Assembly: GCA_019637095.1 (NCBI GenBank) | Contig: JAHBWG010000095.1 | Span: 1 to 32,872 of the forward strand | Reading direction: 5' to 3' | DNA length: 32,872 bases | Source: Sandaracinaceae bacterium | Lineage (GTDB): Bacteria; Myxococcota_A; Polyangia; Polyangiales; Sandaracinaceae | Shown here: in pieces, positions 1 to 7,384 of the stretch | How positions within the stretch are numbered: position 1 is the first letter of the stretch | Layout of the letters: every line of letters starts with the position of its first letter | The notes under the pieces: generated by a model | What the model was told of the DNA's origin: nothing | Seen by the model: only the letters and a program-made list of their open reading frames with translations | Database searches by the model: none | Made by a program: the position numbers and the translations under genes

Positions 1-1158
1 GCCGCCGCTGGCGCCGCCGCGGCGCTCCATCGCCTCGAGCCGCGCGATCAGCTCCGCGAGCGGCAGGAGCGGCGGGCGCGTCGCGAGCCTCACGAGCCCC
101 ATCTCGAGCGTCGTGCGCGGGCCCGGGCTCTGCCCGACGTCCTCGACGACGCGCGAGAGCGCGCTGAACGCGCGGTGGAGCTCCTGGACGTCGACCGCGC
201 TCGCGGCGCGGGCGGCGCGCGCGCGCTCCTCCGGCACCATCGCGACGAGCTCCGTCTCGGCGCCCGAGATCGAGAGCACCACCATGTCGCGCACGAGCTC
301 GAGGAGCTGCTTGGCGAAGTGCAAGAGGTCGAGCCCGCGCTCCGCGAGCGCGTCGAGCAGCGTCAGCACGCGCGCGCCGTCGCCGGCCAGGATCGCCTCC
401 GCGACCGCGTGGACGGCCTCCCGATCCGCGATCCCGAGCACGCGGGCGACCTCGACGCCGACGAGATCCGTGCCCCCGAACGCGACGATCTGATCGAGCA
501 GGGTCAGCGCGTCGCGCATCGAGCCGGCGGCCTCGCGCGCCACGATCGCGACCGCCTCGTCGTCCGCGCGCACCGACTCGGCGGCGAGGATGTCGCGCAC
601 GCGCGCGGCGACGACCTGCTGTGGGATCAGGCGGAAGTCGTAGCGCTGGCACCGCGAGCGGATCGTCACCGGGACCTTGTGCGCCTCCGTCGTGGCGAAG
701 ATGAACTTGACGTGATCCGGCGGCTCCTCGAGCGTCTTGAGGAACGCGTTGAACGCGCTCTGCGTGAGCATGTGGACCTCGTCCACGATCACGATCTTGC
801 TGCGCGCGCTCTGCGGCCGATACGGGAGCGACTCCTGCAAGCGACGCACGTCGTCGACGCTGTTGTTCGAGGCGCCGTCCATCTCCTGCACGTCGGGCGA
901 GCGGCCGCTCGTGATGCCGACGCACTCCGCGCACTCGCCGCAGGGCAGCGGCGTCGGGCCCTTCTCGCAGTTCAGCGCCTTGGCGAGCAGCCGCGCCATC
1001 GTCGTCTTGCCCACGCCGCGCACGCCCGTGAACAGGAACGCGTGGGCGACGCGCCCCGTCTCGATCGCGTTGCTCAACGTGCGGGTGACGTGCTCCTGCC
1101 CGACGAGATCAGCGAAGCGCTGCGGGCGGTATTTGCGGGCGAGGACGGTGTAGGCCAT
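1..1158 (-). CDS. dnaX: DNA polymerase III gamma/tau subunit, N-terminal 386 residues (3' end outside window)
   Basis: This is the clamp-loader ATPase that loads the beta sliding clamp at the replication fork. The protein starts MAYTVLARKYRPQRF, the standard DnaX opening. The Walker A motif GVRGVGKTT follows at about residues 43-51, then a zinc module with four cysteines (NC, then PCGECAEC), Walker B VIVDEVH, the sensor-1 region FIFATTE and the SRC arginine-finger motif. The frame is open to base 1, so the C-terminal clamp-loader domain is only partly present and any tau extension lies outside. The ATG at 1156-1158 is fixed by the conserved N-terminus. A TACTAA hexamer 12 nt upstream suggests its own promoter, although the membrane-TPR gene ends only 57 nt away on the same strand. 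Confidence 0.97.
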   Translation of the reverse strand, partial: MAYTVLARKYRPQRFADLVGQEHVTRTLSNAIETGRVAHAFLFTGVRGVGKTTMARLLAKALNCEKGPTPLPCGECAECVGITSGRSPDVQEMDGASNNSVDDVRRLQESLPYRPQSARSKIVIVDEVHMLTQSAFNAFLKTLEEPPDHVKFIFATTEAHKVPVTIRSRCQRYDFRLIPQQVVAARVRDILAAESVRADDEAVAIVAREAAGSMRDALTLLDQIVAFGGTDLVGVEVARVLGIADREAVHAVAEAILAGDGARVLTLLDALAERGLDLLHFAKQLLELVRDMVVLSISGAETELVAMVPEERARAARAASAVDVQELHRAFSALSRVVEDVGQSPGPRTTLEMGLVRLATRPPLLPLAELIARLEAMERRGGASGG

Positions 1159-1170
1159 GGAGCGCGCACC

Positions 1171-1176
1171 TTAGTA
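1171..1176 (-). promoter_or_regulatory. Putative -10 element of dnaX
   Basis: TACTAA on the minus strand, 12 nt before the dnaX ATG. A start site about 7 nt downstream would leave a leader of only a few bases. No convincing -35 sits at 16-18 nt; CTTACA is 14 nt away. Supported mainly by the same arrangement at other first genes in this window. Confidence 0.45.
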
Positions 1177-1215
1177 CAGGAGCCCGAGAATGTAAGCGTG
1201 CGGCGCCGGCGACGC

Positions 1216-2361
1216 TCAGCGGCGGCGAAGCGAGGCGAGGCGTCGCTCGATCGCGCGGCGCCCGCGCGCGTCGGCGCCCTCGAGCGCGTCGCGCAGCCGG
1301 TCTTCGGCCTCGCCGGCGCGCCCGGTGGCGACCAGGGCGTCCGCGACGAGCAGGAGCGCCATCGGATCCTCGGGGCGGGCGGCGCGCGCGGCCTCGGCCG
1401 TGAGCACCGCGCCCTCCGGGTCGCCGAGCGCGAGGCGCGCCTCGGTGAGGTGGAAGAGGATGGCGAACAACAATGGCTCGTCGTCGTCGTCGGAGGCCTC
1501 GACGAGCCGGCCGGCGAGGCGGAGGTGCGTCGAGGCCTCCTCGAGCAGGCCGTGGAGGAGGTTGGCGCGACCGAGCCACAGCGCGAGGTGCGGGTCGTCC
1601 GGCCTCGCGGCGAGCGCGCGCGCGAACGTGTCGATCGCGCCGCGATCCCCGGCGCCGAGCTGCGCGCGGCCGTGCGCGAGCAGGGCGTCGGGGTCGTCCG
1701 GCGCGACGGCGAGGCGCGCGCGCGCGGCGCGGTCCGCGTCCCACGTCGGGGTCGCGCGCGCGCGCAGGCGCCCGGCGCGGCGGAACGCCCAGAACGCGAG
1801 CGCGGCGCCGACGCCGATCGCGAGCAGGGCCGCGTCGCCGGCCGGGGCGTGCCACGCGTTCAAGCTCGTCCGCAGCGCCCAGAGGTCGCCGCGCTCGAGC
1901 GCGATCGACGCGACGGGGTGGACGCCGAGCGCGAGGGTGAGCGCGAAGCGGCCGAGCTCCAAGCGCAAGAGGTTCTGCGCCGCGTGGCCGGGCCGGAGGT
2001 GCGTAGCGAGGAACGCGCCGCCGGCGACCGCGGCGAGCGTGCCGGGACCCGAGATGGCGATCGCGGCCCGCGCGAGCGGCTCGAGCACCTCCGGGCGCGC
2101 CGGCTCGACGATGCCCCAGTAGATCCAGCTCCGGAACGTGTAGCCGGCGCCGCTCAGCGTGTAGAGCAGCACCTGCAGGGCCTGGGACGCGAGCACCGCC
2201 GCGGGCGTCGCGAGGTAGAGCGCCGCGCTGCCGACGAGGCGGTGCTTGGCGGCGGTGATCGGCGGGCGGAAGTCCTCGGCGCCGGGCCGGCGCAGGCGCA
2301 GCACCACCGACACCGCGAGGGTGCCCCAGAGGATCGAAGCGATGACGGTGCCGAGCTCCAC
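1216..2361 (-). CDS. Membrane protein with C-terminal TPR-like repeats, function unknown
   Basis: 381 residues. The N-terminal half is membrane-embedded: hydrophobic segments lie near residues 3-20, 44-70, 100-122 and 175-195. The C-terminal half (about 205-381) is an Ala/Leu/Arg-rich helical repeat region with TPR-like spacing, for example APDDPDALLAHGRAQLGAGD and RPDDPHLALWLGRANLLHG. Together these suggest a membrane-anchored protein-interaction scaffold. The start is a GTG at 2359-2361. It lies 29 nt behind dctM, and a CATACT hexamer 8 nt before the GTG suggests independent transcription. I do not recognise a named family. The link to either dnaX or the transporter is positional only. Confidence 0.8.
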   Translation of the reverse strand: MELGTVIASILWGTLAVSVVLRLRRPGAEDFRPPITAAKHRLVGSAALYLATPAAVLASQALQVLLYTLSGAGYTFRSWIYWGIVEPARPEVLEPLARAAIAISGPGTLAAVAGGAFLATHLRPGHAAQNLLRLELGRFALTLALGVHPVASIALERGDLWALRTSLNAWHAPAGDAALLAIGVGAALAFWAFRRAGRLRARATPTWDADRAARARLAVAPDDPDALLAHGRAQLGAGDRGAIDTFARALAARPDDPHLALWLGRANLLHGLLEEASTHLRLAGRLVEASDDDDEPLLFAILFHLTEARLALGDPEGAVLTAEAARAARPEDPMALLLVADALVATGRAGEAEDRLRDALEGADARGRRAIERRLASLRRR

Positions 2362-2369
2362 GCGCCGTC

Positions 2370-2375
2370 AGTATG
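2370..2375 (-). promoter_or_regulatory. Putative -10 element of the membrane-TPR gene
   Basis: CATACT on the minus strand, 8 nt before the GTG start, inside the 29-nt gap behind dctM. It has the spacing seen at other first genes here and would give a leaderless or nearly leaderless transcript. Confidence 0.4.
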
Positions 2376-2390
2376 ACGCACGCGGGCCGA

Positions 2391-4109
2391 TCACTCGATG
2401 CCCGCCTCGTCCATCATCTCTTCGATGCTGAGCACGCGGCCATCGTCGCGCCGCGCGGGCGCGGGGGTGTCGTCGCCCTCGTCCGCGTCGTCGCCATCGA
2501 GCGCGTCGTCGCCATCGAGCGAGTCGTCGCCGTCGTCCGCGCCCCCGCCCTCGAGCTCGCGCATCATGTCCTCGATCGACTGGACGCCCTCGGGGGTGCG
2601 CGGCGCGTCGTCGTCCTCGGGCAGCTCGTCCGGCAGCTCGTCGTCGTCGGCCGAGCGCGCGGGCCGCGAGGAGGTCCCTTGCGGCGCGTCGTCGCCGCCG
2701 AGGATCCACGAGCCGAGGCCGACCGAGATCTGCGGCACGAAGGTGATGAGCAAGAGGCCGCCCATCATCAAGAGGATGAAGGGCGCCACCGAGCGGACGA
2801 TGTGTCCGAGCGGCTTCTTGAACAGCGTCGAGGCGACGAAGAGGTTCAGCCCGACCGGCGGGGTCAGGTAGCCGATCTCGAGGTTGACGATGAAGATGAT
2901 CCCGAAGTGCATCGGGTCGATCCCCATCGTCTCGGCGATCGGCGCGAGCAGCGGGATGAACAGGAACATCGCGCTGAGGATGTCCATCAGCGTGCCGACC
3001 AAGAGCAGCAGCACGTTGAGGATCAGCAGGAACGCGATCGGCGTCGCGCCCTCCTCGGAGGGGGCGAGGTCGAGCGTCTGGATCCAGTCGACGGCGTGGT
3101 CGGGGACCTCCTTGAAGTGGAGGAACTCGGAGAACGCGAGCGCCGAGACCATGATCACGAGCAGCGCGCCGAGGATGATCCCGGTCTCCTGCACGATCGC
3201 CGGCAGCTTCTCGAAGTCGAGCGCGCGGTGGACGTAGATCTCGATGATGATCGCGTAGACGACGCTGACCGCGCTCGCCTCGACGACGGTGAAGAAGCCC
3301 GAGTAGATGCCGCCGAGGATCAGGATCGGGAAGAGCAGCGACCAGAGCCCGTCGACCGCGCTCTGGCCGAGCACCGCGAGCGAGAAGGGCTGGCGCGCCG
3401 CCTTGTCCTTGAGGCCGTGGTAGATGCAGAAGCCGCCGAGGATGCCGCCGATCACGAGGCCGGGGCCGAAGCCCGAGGCGAACAGCTCCGAGGTGTCGAT
3501 GCCGGCCCGCTGGTTGATCAGCGGGTAGATGATCATCGGGATCGACGGCGGGATCAGGATGCCGAGCGAGCCGCTCGAGGCGAGCAGGCCGTGCGAGAAC
3601 CGCTCGCTGTAGCCGCTCTTGAGGAGCGTCGGCGCCATCATCGCGCCGATGGCGACGACGGTCGCGGGGCTCGAGCCGCTGATCGCGGCGAAGAGCATGC
3701 ACGCGGCCACCGCGCTCACCGCGAGGCCGCCCGGGAGCCAGCCGATCGCCGCCTTCGAGAAGTCGATCAGCCGCTTGCTGATCTCGCCGCCGGCCATGAT
3801 CGAGCCGCTCAACATGAAGAGCGGGACCGCGAGGAGGTTCTCGGTGTCGGCGAGGCCGTTGATCCGCTCGACGAGGTTGTTGAGGTCGGTGAGGGCGTCC
3901 TCGTTCTCCGGCCAGATCAGGAAGCAGACGATCGTGATGACGCCGATGAGCGCGAACAGCGGCATCCCGAGGAGCGCGCACGCGATGAGCGTGGCGACCA
4001 AGAAGCCGCCGGGCCCGAACACGGGCGCGAGCGCGGCGCCCAGGACGAGCACGCCGATCGCGGCGAGCTTGCGCTTGTCGACCGGGGCGGCGGCGGGCGC
4101 GGAGGTCAC
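2391..4109 (-). CDS. dctM: TRAP transporter large permease subunit DctM with long acidic C-terminal tail
   Basis: 572 residues. DctM is the 12-helix ion-coupled transport subunit of TRAP transporters, which import carboxylates and related solutes. Family signatures are plain: GSIMAGGEISKRLIDF, AAISGSSPATVVAIG (about 141-155), SSGSLGILIPPSIPMI (about 178-193) and NLEIGYLTPPVGLNLFVAS (about 409-427). After the last helix the protein carries about 100 extra residues (473-572), rich in Asp and Glu, with a six-residue tandem repeat and two copies of an S-I-E-[DE]-M-M motif (511-516 and 561-566). Normal DctM proteins end shortly after the last helix. The GTG start at 4107-4109 overlaps the dctQ stop as GTGA, so translation is probably coupled. 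No DctP solute-binding protein is encoded in the window, so the substrate is unknown. Confidence 0.93.
   Translation of the reverse strand: MTSAPAAAPVDKRKLAAIGVLVLGAALAPVFGPGGFLVATLIACALLGMPLFALIGVITIVCFLIWPENEDALTDLNNLVERINGLADTENLLAVPLFMLSGSIMAGGEISKRLIDFSKAAIGWLPGGLAVSAVAACMLFAAISGSSPATVVAIGAMMAPTLLKSGYSERFSHGLLASSGSLGILIPPSIPMIIYPLINQRAGIDTSELFASGFGPGLVIGGILGGFCIYHGLKDKAARQPFSLAVLGQSAVDGLWSLLFPILILGGIYSGFFTVVEASAVSVVYAIIIEIYVHRALDFEKLPAIVQETGIILGALLVIMVSALAFSEFLHFKEVPDHAVDWIQTLDLAPSEEGATPIAFLLILNVLLLLVGTLMDILSAMFLFIPLLAPIAETMGIDPMHFGIIFIVNLEIGYLTPPVGLNLFVASTLFKKPLGHIVRSVAPFILLMMGGLLLITFVPQISVGLGSWILGGDDAPQGTSSRPARSADDDELPDELPEDDDAPRTPEGVQSIEDMMRELEGGGADDGDDSLDGDDALDGDDADEGDDTPAPARRDDGRVLSIEEMMDEAGIE
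2463..2534 (-). repeat. Short tandem repeat encoding Asp-Gly-Asp-Asp units in the DctM tail
   Basis: Four successive 18-bp units encode DGDDSL, DGDDAL, DGDDAD and EGDDTP (residues 526-549 of DctM). The units differ at some bases. The tract lies between the two SIE(D/E)MM motifs of the tail and is probably disordered. Confidence 0.7.
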
Positions 4110-5368
4110 TCTTCCTCGTCCTTTCGCGCGGGCGCGTCGGCCTCCGCGGCGCCCGCGTCGGCTGCGGCGGCGGGCTCCGCGCCGACGTCGGGCTTCGCGG
4201 CGCCGCGCTCCGCGGGCGGGATGTCGCGCGCGGCGGGCGTCGCCTCGTCGCCGCCGAGGGCGGCCTTCTTCGCCTCCTCCATCCCTTCTTCGGCGCTCGG
4301 CTCGCCGTAGTTGCCGCCGAGGAACGCGGAGATCGCGGCGCCGAGGAAGCGGCACGTCGCGATCCCGAACCCGATCGGCGCGGCGATGATGCCGAGCCAG
4401 TCGGGCACCTCGGTGCCCTCGAGCAGGCCGCCGCGGCCGACCATCCCCTCGAAGCCGAACACGTAGCGGGTGCCGCCGAGCGTGAAGATCTCGGTCATGA
4501 ACTCGTCGTCCGAGGCCTTCGGCGCGACGACGTACATGAAGCCGAGGAAGGTCATCAGGCCGCAGAAGACGGCCGTCGCGAGGAACCCGGTGCCGTTCAG
4601 GTAGCGGCGCGCGTTCTCGGGCAAGAGCTTCTGCGCGGCGCCCATGCGGATGTGCTTGCCCGCGTAGACGCAGATGCTCGCGCTCAAGAGGCCGACCCAG
4701 AGGAGCAGCATGAGCGAGACCTTCTTCGACCACGTGTAACCCTCGGGCACGTAGGCGAGCGAGATCCACACGAGGAGCGCGCCGGCGAGCGCGCCGGCGC
4801 CCGCGCGGAGCGGCCAGCCCTCGCGCTTCTGCACGAAGTGGTACGCCGCGAAGCCGCCGGCCGAGAGGCCGAACGCGCCGGCGTAGACGACCGAGGACTC
4901 GAGCTGCCCGAACACCTGCGCGAAGCCCCAGCCGACGAGCACACCGACGACGCTGAAGCCGGCGGCGAGGGCGAGCTCGCGCCCGGCGCTCGGCGCGGCC
5001 GAGGCGGGCTCGGTGACGCCCGCGCTCGCGTCGCGCATGCGCTTGAAGCGCCGCGCGGAGTAGAGGCCGAAGCCGAGGGTCAAGAGGGCCACGCCGAGCG
5101 TGACCCACGGCGCCACGCTCGCGTCGATGAACGCGCGCGTGTCCGCGTCGTCGATCCGCGCGAGCTTCGCGAGCAGCGCGCCGACCTTGCTGTCGGGCGC
5201 GGTGATCCGCCGCGCGACCACGTCGACGAACACGACGACGGTGATCGTCACGAGCGAGAACGCGACGACCGCCTTCTCCGCCTCGAACACGCCGCGGTCG
5301 AGCGCGCGCATCTTCCCGAAGAACCCGGAACGCCTGGGCTGCTCCCCCGTCGTGGCCGCCTCGGACAT
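4106..5368 (-). CDS. dctQ: TRAP transporter small permease subunit DctQ, enlarged by an internal multi-helix insertion
   Basis: 420 residues, against roughly 160-220 for an ordinary DctQ. DctQ scaffolds DctM in the inner membrane. The usual first helix is at about 33-54 and ends in VARRI. The usual second helix, with GKHIRMGAAQKLLPENARR after it, is at about 216-255. The third and fourth are near 260-281 and 325-350. Between helices one and two lie about 160 extra residues with about four more hydrophobic segments (86-104, 133-153, 158-178, 186-206). The C-terminus (about 355-420) is a charged Ala/Glu-rich tail. The start at 5366-5368 is preferred because a TTGACC-N18-TACGCT promoter ends 9 nt before it. 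An alternative ATG at 5417-5419 overlaps the upstream stop and would add 17 residues. Confidence 0.85.
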   Translation of the reverse strand: MSEAATTGEQPRRSGFFGKMRALDRGVFEAEKAVVAFSLVTITVVVFVDVVARRITAPDSKVGALLAKLARIDDADTRAFIDASVAPWVTLGVALLTLGFGLYSARRFKRMRDASAGVTEPASAAPSAGRELALAAGFSVVGVLVGWGFAQVFGQLESSVVYAGAFGLSAGGFAAYHFVQKREGWPLRAGAGALAGALLVWISLAYVPEGYTWSKKVSLMLLLWVGLLSASICVYAGKHIRMGAAQKLLPENARRYLNGTGFLATAVFCGLMTFLGFMYVVAPKASDDEFMTEIFTLGGTRYVFGFEGMVGRGGLLEGTEVPDWLGIIAAPIGFGIATCRFLGAAISAFLGGNYGEPSAEEGMEEAKKAALGGDEATPAARDIPPAERGAAKPDVGAEPAAAADAGAAEADAPARKDEEE

Positions 5369-5377
5369 GGACGCGGG

Positions 5378-5407
5378 AGCGTAGGCAGCGCCGGCCGCGG
5401 CGGTCAA
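5378..5407 (-). promoter_or_regulatory. Sigma-70-like promoter of dctQM
   Basis: On the minus strand TTGACC (5402-5407) is followed by an 18-nt spacer and TACGCT (5378-5383), then 9 nt to the dctQ ATG. It lies in the 47-nt gap after the SagB-type gene. This is the best two-part promoter in the window and implies that the transporter can be expressed apart from the TOMM genes. Confidence 0.6.
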
Positions 5408-5415
5408 TCGCTTCG

Positions 5416-6144
5416 TCATCCGCGCGACGCGCCGGCGAGGGCGGCGTAGAGGACGGCGTCGTACGCGGGCAGACGCAGGCGCGCGGCGAGCGGCGCCTCG
5501 AGGAAGCCGCCGATGGGGACGAGCCCGAGGTCCACGCTCGCCGCGGCGAGCGCGAGCGACTGCATGACGTGCCCCGCCTCGAGCAGCAGGAAGCGCGGCG
5601 CGCGATCGCCGTACTTCGCCGCGACCGCGCGCGTGTCGCCGACGAGCAAGAAGAGCAGCGCGCCGCCCTCGACCTGCGCGAGCGAGGGTACCTCGCCCTC
5701 GAGCGCGGCGCGCTCGAGCGGGACCGCGAGGTCGGCGAGCGCGTGCGCGGCGCGGTCGTAGTGGTACGCGGAGCGCGCGAGCCATCCGTCGCAGAGGACG
5801 AGCACGTAGAGCTCGATGGGCTGGAGGTTGCCGGCGGAGGGCGCGGGACCGCGGCCGTCGGGCCCGGTGACGCCGTGGCCGAGCGCGCAGAGGCGCCCGA
5901 GCGCGGCGCGGTCGGGCAGCTCCGCGCCGAGCCGGCGCCCGCAGCGTCGCGCCGCGACGACCGCGTCGAAGGCCTTGGTGAGCCGCGCGCGCGGGCGCGG
6001 GAGCGGCACGCGCGAGAGCCCCGGGTAGGTGCGCAGCGCGTGCGTGGCGCCGGCCGCCTCCGCCGCGATCAGCGCGTCGCGGAAGCGCGGGAAGGTGGCG
6101 GTGGACAGCTCGCTCGGGCGTAGGGCGGCGCGGGTGCGGTTCAT
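5416..6144 (-). CDS. SagB/ThcOx-type FMN-dependent dehydrogenase (TOMM B protein)
   Basis: 242 residues. Members of this nitroreductase-fold family oxidise azolines to azoles on a ribosomally made peptide, using FMN. Visible signatures are RRCGRRL near 66-72 (FMN contact region), SAGNLQPIELY at 103-113, AKYGDRAPRFLLLEAGH at 176-192 and DLGLVPIGGF at 205-214. The Lys-Tyr pair at 177-178 corresponds to the catalytic pair described for related azoline dehydrogenases. The gene lies 10 nt after the YcaO gene, with GAGGAG 4 nt before its ATG, a clear Shine-Dalgarno sequence. It is the last gene of the TOMM block. The context of a D protein and an E1-like C protein makes azole formation the likely role; the peptide substrate is not established. 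Confidence 0.9.
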   Translation of the reverse strand: MNRTRAALRPSELSTATFPRFRDALIAAEAAGATHALRTYPGLSRVPLPRPRARLTKAFDAVVAARRCGRRLGAELPDRAALGRLCALGHGVTGPDGRGPAPSAGNLQPIELYVLVLCDGWLARSAYHYDRAAHALADLAVPLERAALEGEVPSLAQVEGGALLFLLVGDTRAVAAKYGDRAPRFLLLEAGHVMQSLALAAASVDLGLVPIGGFLEAPLAARLRLPAYDAVLYAALAGASRG

Positions 6145-6154
6145 CGGGCTCCTC

Positions 6155-7384
6155 TCACGCGAACGGGTGCGGCGGGTGCGCGAGCCACGCGGCGAGGTCG
6201 CGGTCTCGCCAGAACGGCGCGCCGAGGTGGGCGAGCAGGTGGTGCGCGTGCAGCGGGACGAGGCCGGGGACGACGACCTTGACGACCGCGAGGTCGGGCG
6301 CGAGGCGCGCCGCGAACGGCGGCGTCATCAGGCGGAAGAGCGGCCGCGCGGGGAGGCGCTCGGCGAGGGCGTCGAGCCCCTCGACGCGCGCGCGCTCGGC
6401 GCGGTCTTCGGCGGCGCACGGGCGCCCGAGCACGGTGTCGGCGAGGCGCTCCGGGCGGAGCGTGTAGTAGAGGACGTGCTCCGAGAAGTCGCGCGGCAGC
6501 CGATCGGCGAGCTCGGGCTCGACGCGCGCCCGCTGGTGGCGCACGTACGCGCGGCCCTGGAGCGCCTCGAGCAGCGCCTTCTCGAGGCTCTCCGCGCGCG
6601 TCTCGCGCACCGCCGCGCCGGTGCCGAGCACGAAGCCCTCGGGCTCCTCGCCGCTCACCGTGACGAGCGTCGCGTGCGCCGCGAAGGGCGTCGCGATGCG
6701 CAAGAAGCGGAAGGCGAGGTGGGGGCGCCGCGCGCGCCGCGCGATCGGCGCGCCGAGCTGCGCGAACGCCTCGTCGGGGTCGAGCGCCTCGAGCGCGAGC
6801 TCGCCCCACCACGCGCGCACGAGCGCGTCGCGCTCGATCACCTCCTGCACGCCGCGCAGGACGACCGGGTGCGTGCCCGCGACGCCCGCGGCGAGGCCGG
6901 TCGAGATCAGCGGCGCGACGCCGTGCCCCTCGCCGGGCGCCGCCGCGAGCGCGACGAACGCATCCGGCACCCACGCGGGCGAGCCGTCGATCGCGTCGCG
7001 CAGGGCGACCCAGCGCGTGCACGTGCGCTCGGTCAGCCGCGCGAAGGGGAACCCGTCGCGCGCGTACTGCGGCTCCGAGAAGAGCGCGAACGCGCTCGGC
7101 GCGATCGCGGGCTCGTCGCGCGGCCACGCCGCGTAGGTCGCCTCGATGGCGCCGTCCGCGGCGCGCAGCCAGCCCTCGCACCGCTCGATGGCCTCGCCGA
7201 CGCACGCGGCGCGCGCGTCGCTCGCGCGCCAGCCCGCGCCGCCGACGAGCGTCGCCGCCGCGTGCGCGCCACGCCGCGCGAGGGTGCCCGCGTACATCAC
7301 GATCGCGGGGTCGTGCGGCTCGGCGTCGAGGCGGTCGAACGCGGTGAAGAGCCCCGTGTAGGGCGAGGCGACCCACGCGGTCAC
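6155..7384 (-). CDS. YcaO-domain cyclodehydratase (TOMM D protein)
   Basis: 409 residues. YcaO enzymes use ATP to activate peptide backbone amides. In TOMM pathways they cyclise Cys, Ser or Thr to thiazolines and oxazolines. Conserved YcaO blocks are present: the ACVGEAIERCEGW segment at about 60-72, STGLAAGVAGTHPVVLRG at 161-178 followed by EVIERD at 181-186, and LGTGAAVRETRAESLEKALLE at about 253-273, which together form the nucleotide and metal site. The C-terminus is proline-rich (AHPPHPFA), in keeping with the PxPxP-type tail important in azoline-forming YcaO proteins. The GTG start at 7382-7384 overlaps the stop of the C gene as GTGA, indicating translational coupling with its E1-like partner. 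The separate C and D genes match the split cyclodehydratase arrangement. Confidence 0.92.
   Translation of the reverse strand: MTAWVASPYTGLFTAFDRLDAEPHDPAIVMYAGTLARRGAHAAATLVGGAGWRASDARAACVGEAIERCEGWLRAADGAIEATYAAWPRDEPAIAPSAFALFSEPQYARDGFPFARLTERTCTRWVALRDAIDGSPAWVPDAFVALAAAPGEGHGVAPLISTGLAAGVAGTHPVVLRGVQEVIERDALVRAWWGELALEALDPDEAFAQLGAPIARRARRPHLAFRFLRIATPFAAHATLVTVSGEEPEGFVLGTGAAVRETRAESLEKALLEALQGRAYVRHQRARVEPELADRLPRDFSEHVLYYTLRPERLADTVLGRPCAAEDRAERARVEGLDALAERLPARPLFRLMTPPFAARLAPDLAVVKVVVPGLVPLHAHHLLAHLGAPFWRDRDLAAWLAHPPHPFA

Noticed and set aside
175-2376. 733-aa plus-strand frame opposite dnaX and the membrane-TPR gene
   Set aside because: Arg/Glu/Val-rich composition with no motif. 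The minus strand encodes a clear DnaX, so this is an antisense shadow of GC-rich codons.
2373-4310. 645-aa plus-strand frame opposite dctM
   Set aside because: Highly charged, low-complexity translation. The opposite strand gives a complete TRAP permease.
5417-5419. ATG overlapping the SagB-type stop as an alternative dctQ start
   Set aside because: A TTGACC-N18-TACGCT promoter lies between this ATG and the next one at 5368, and the intervening codons look less gene-like. It remains possible if translation is coupled.
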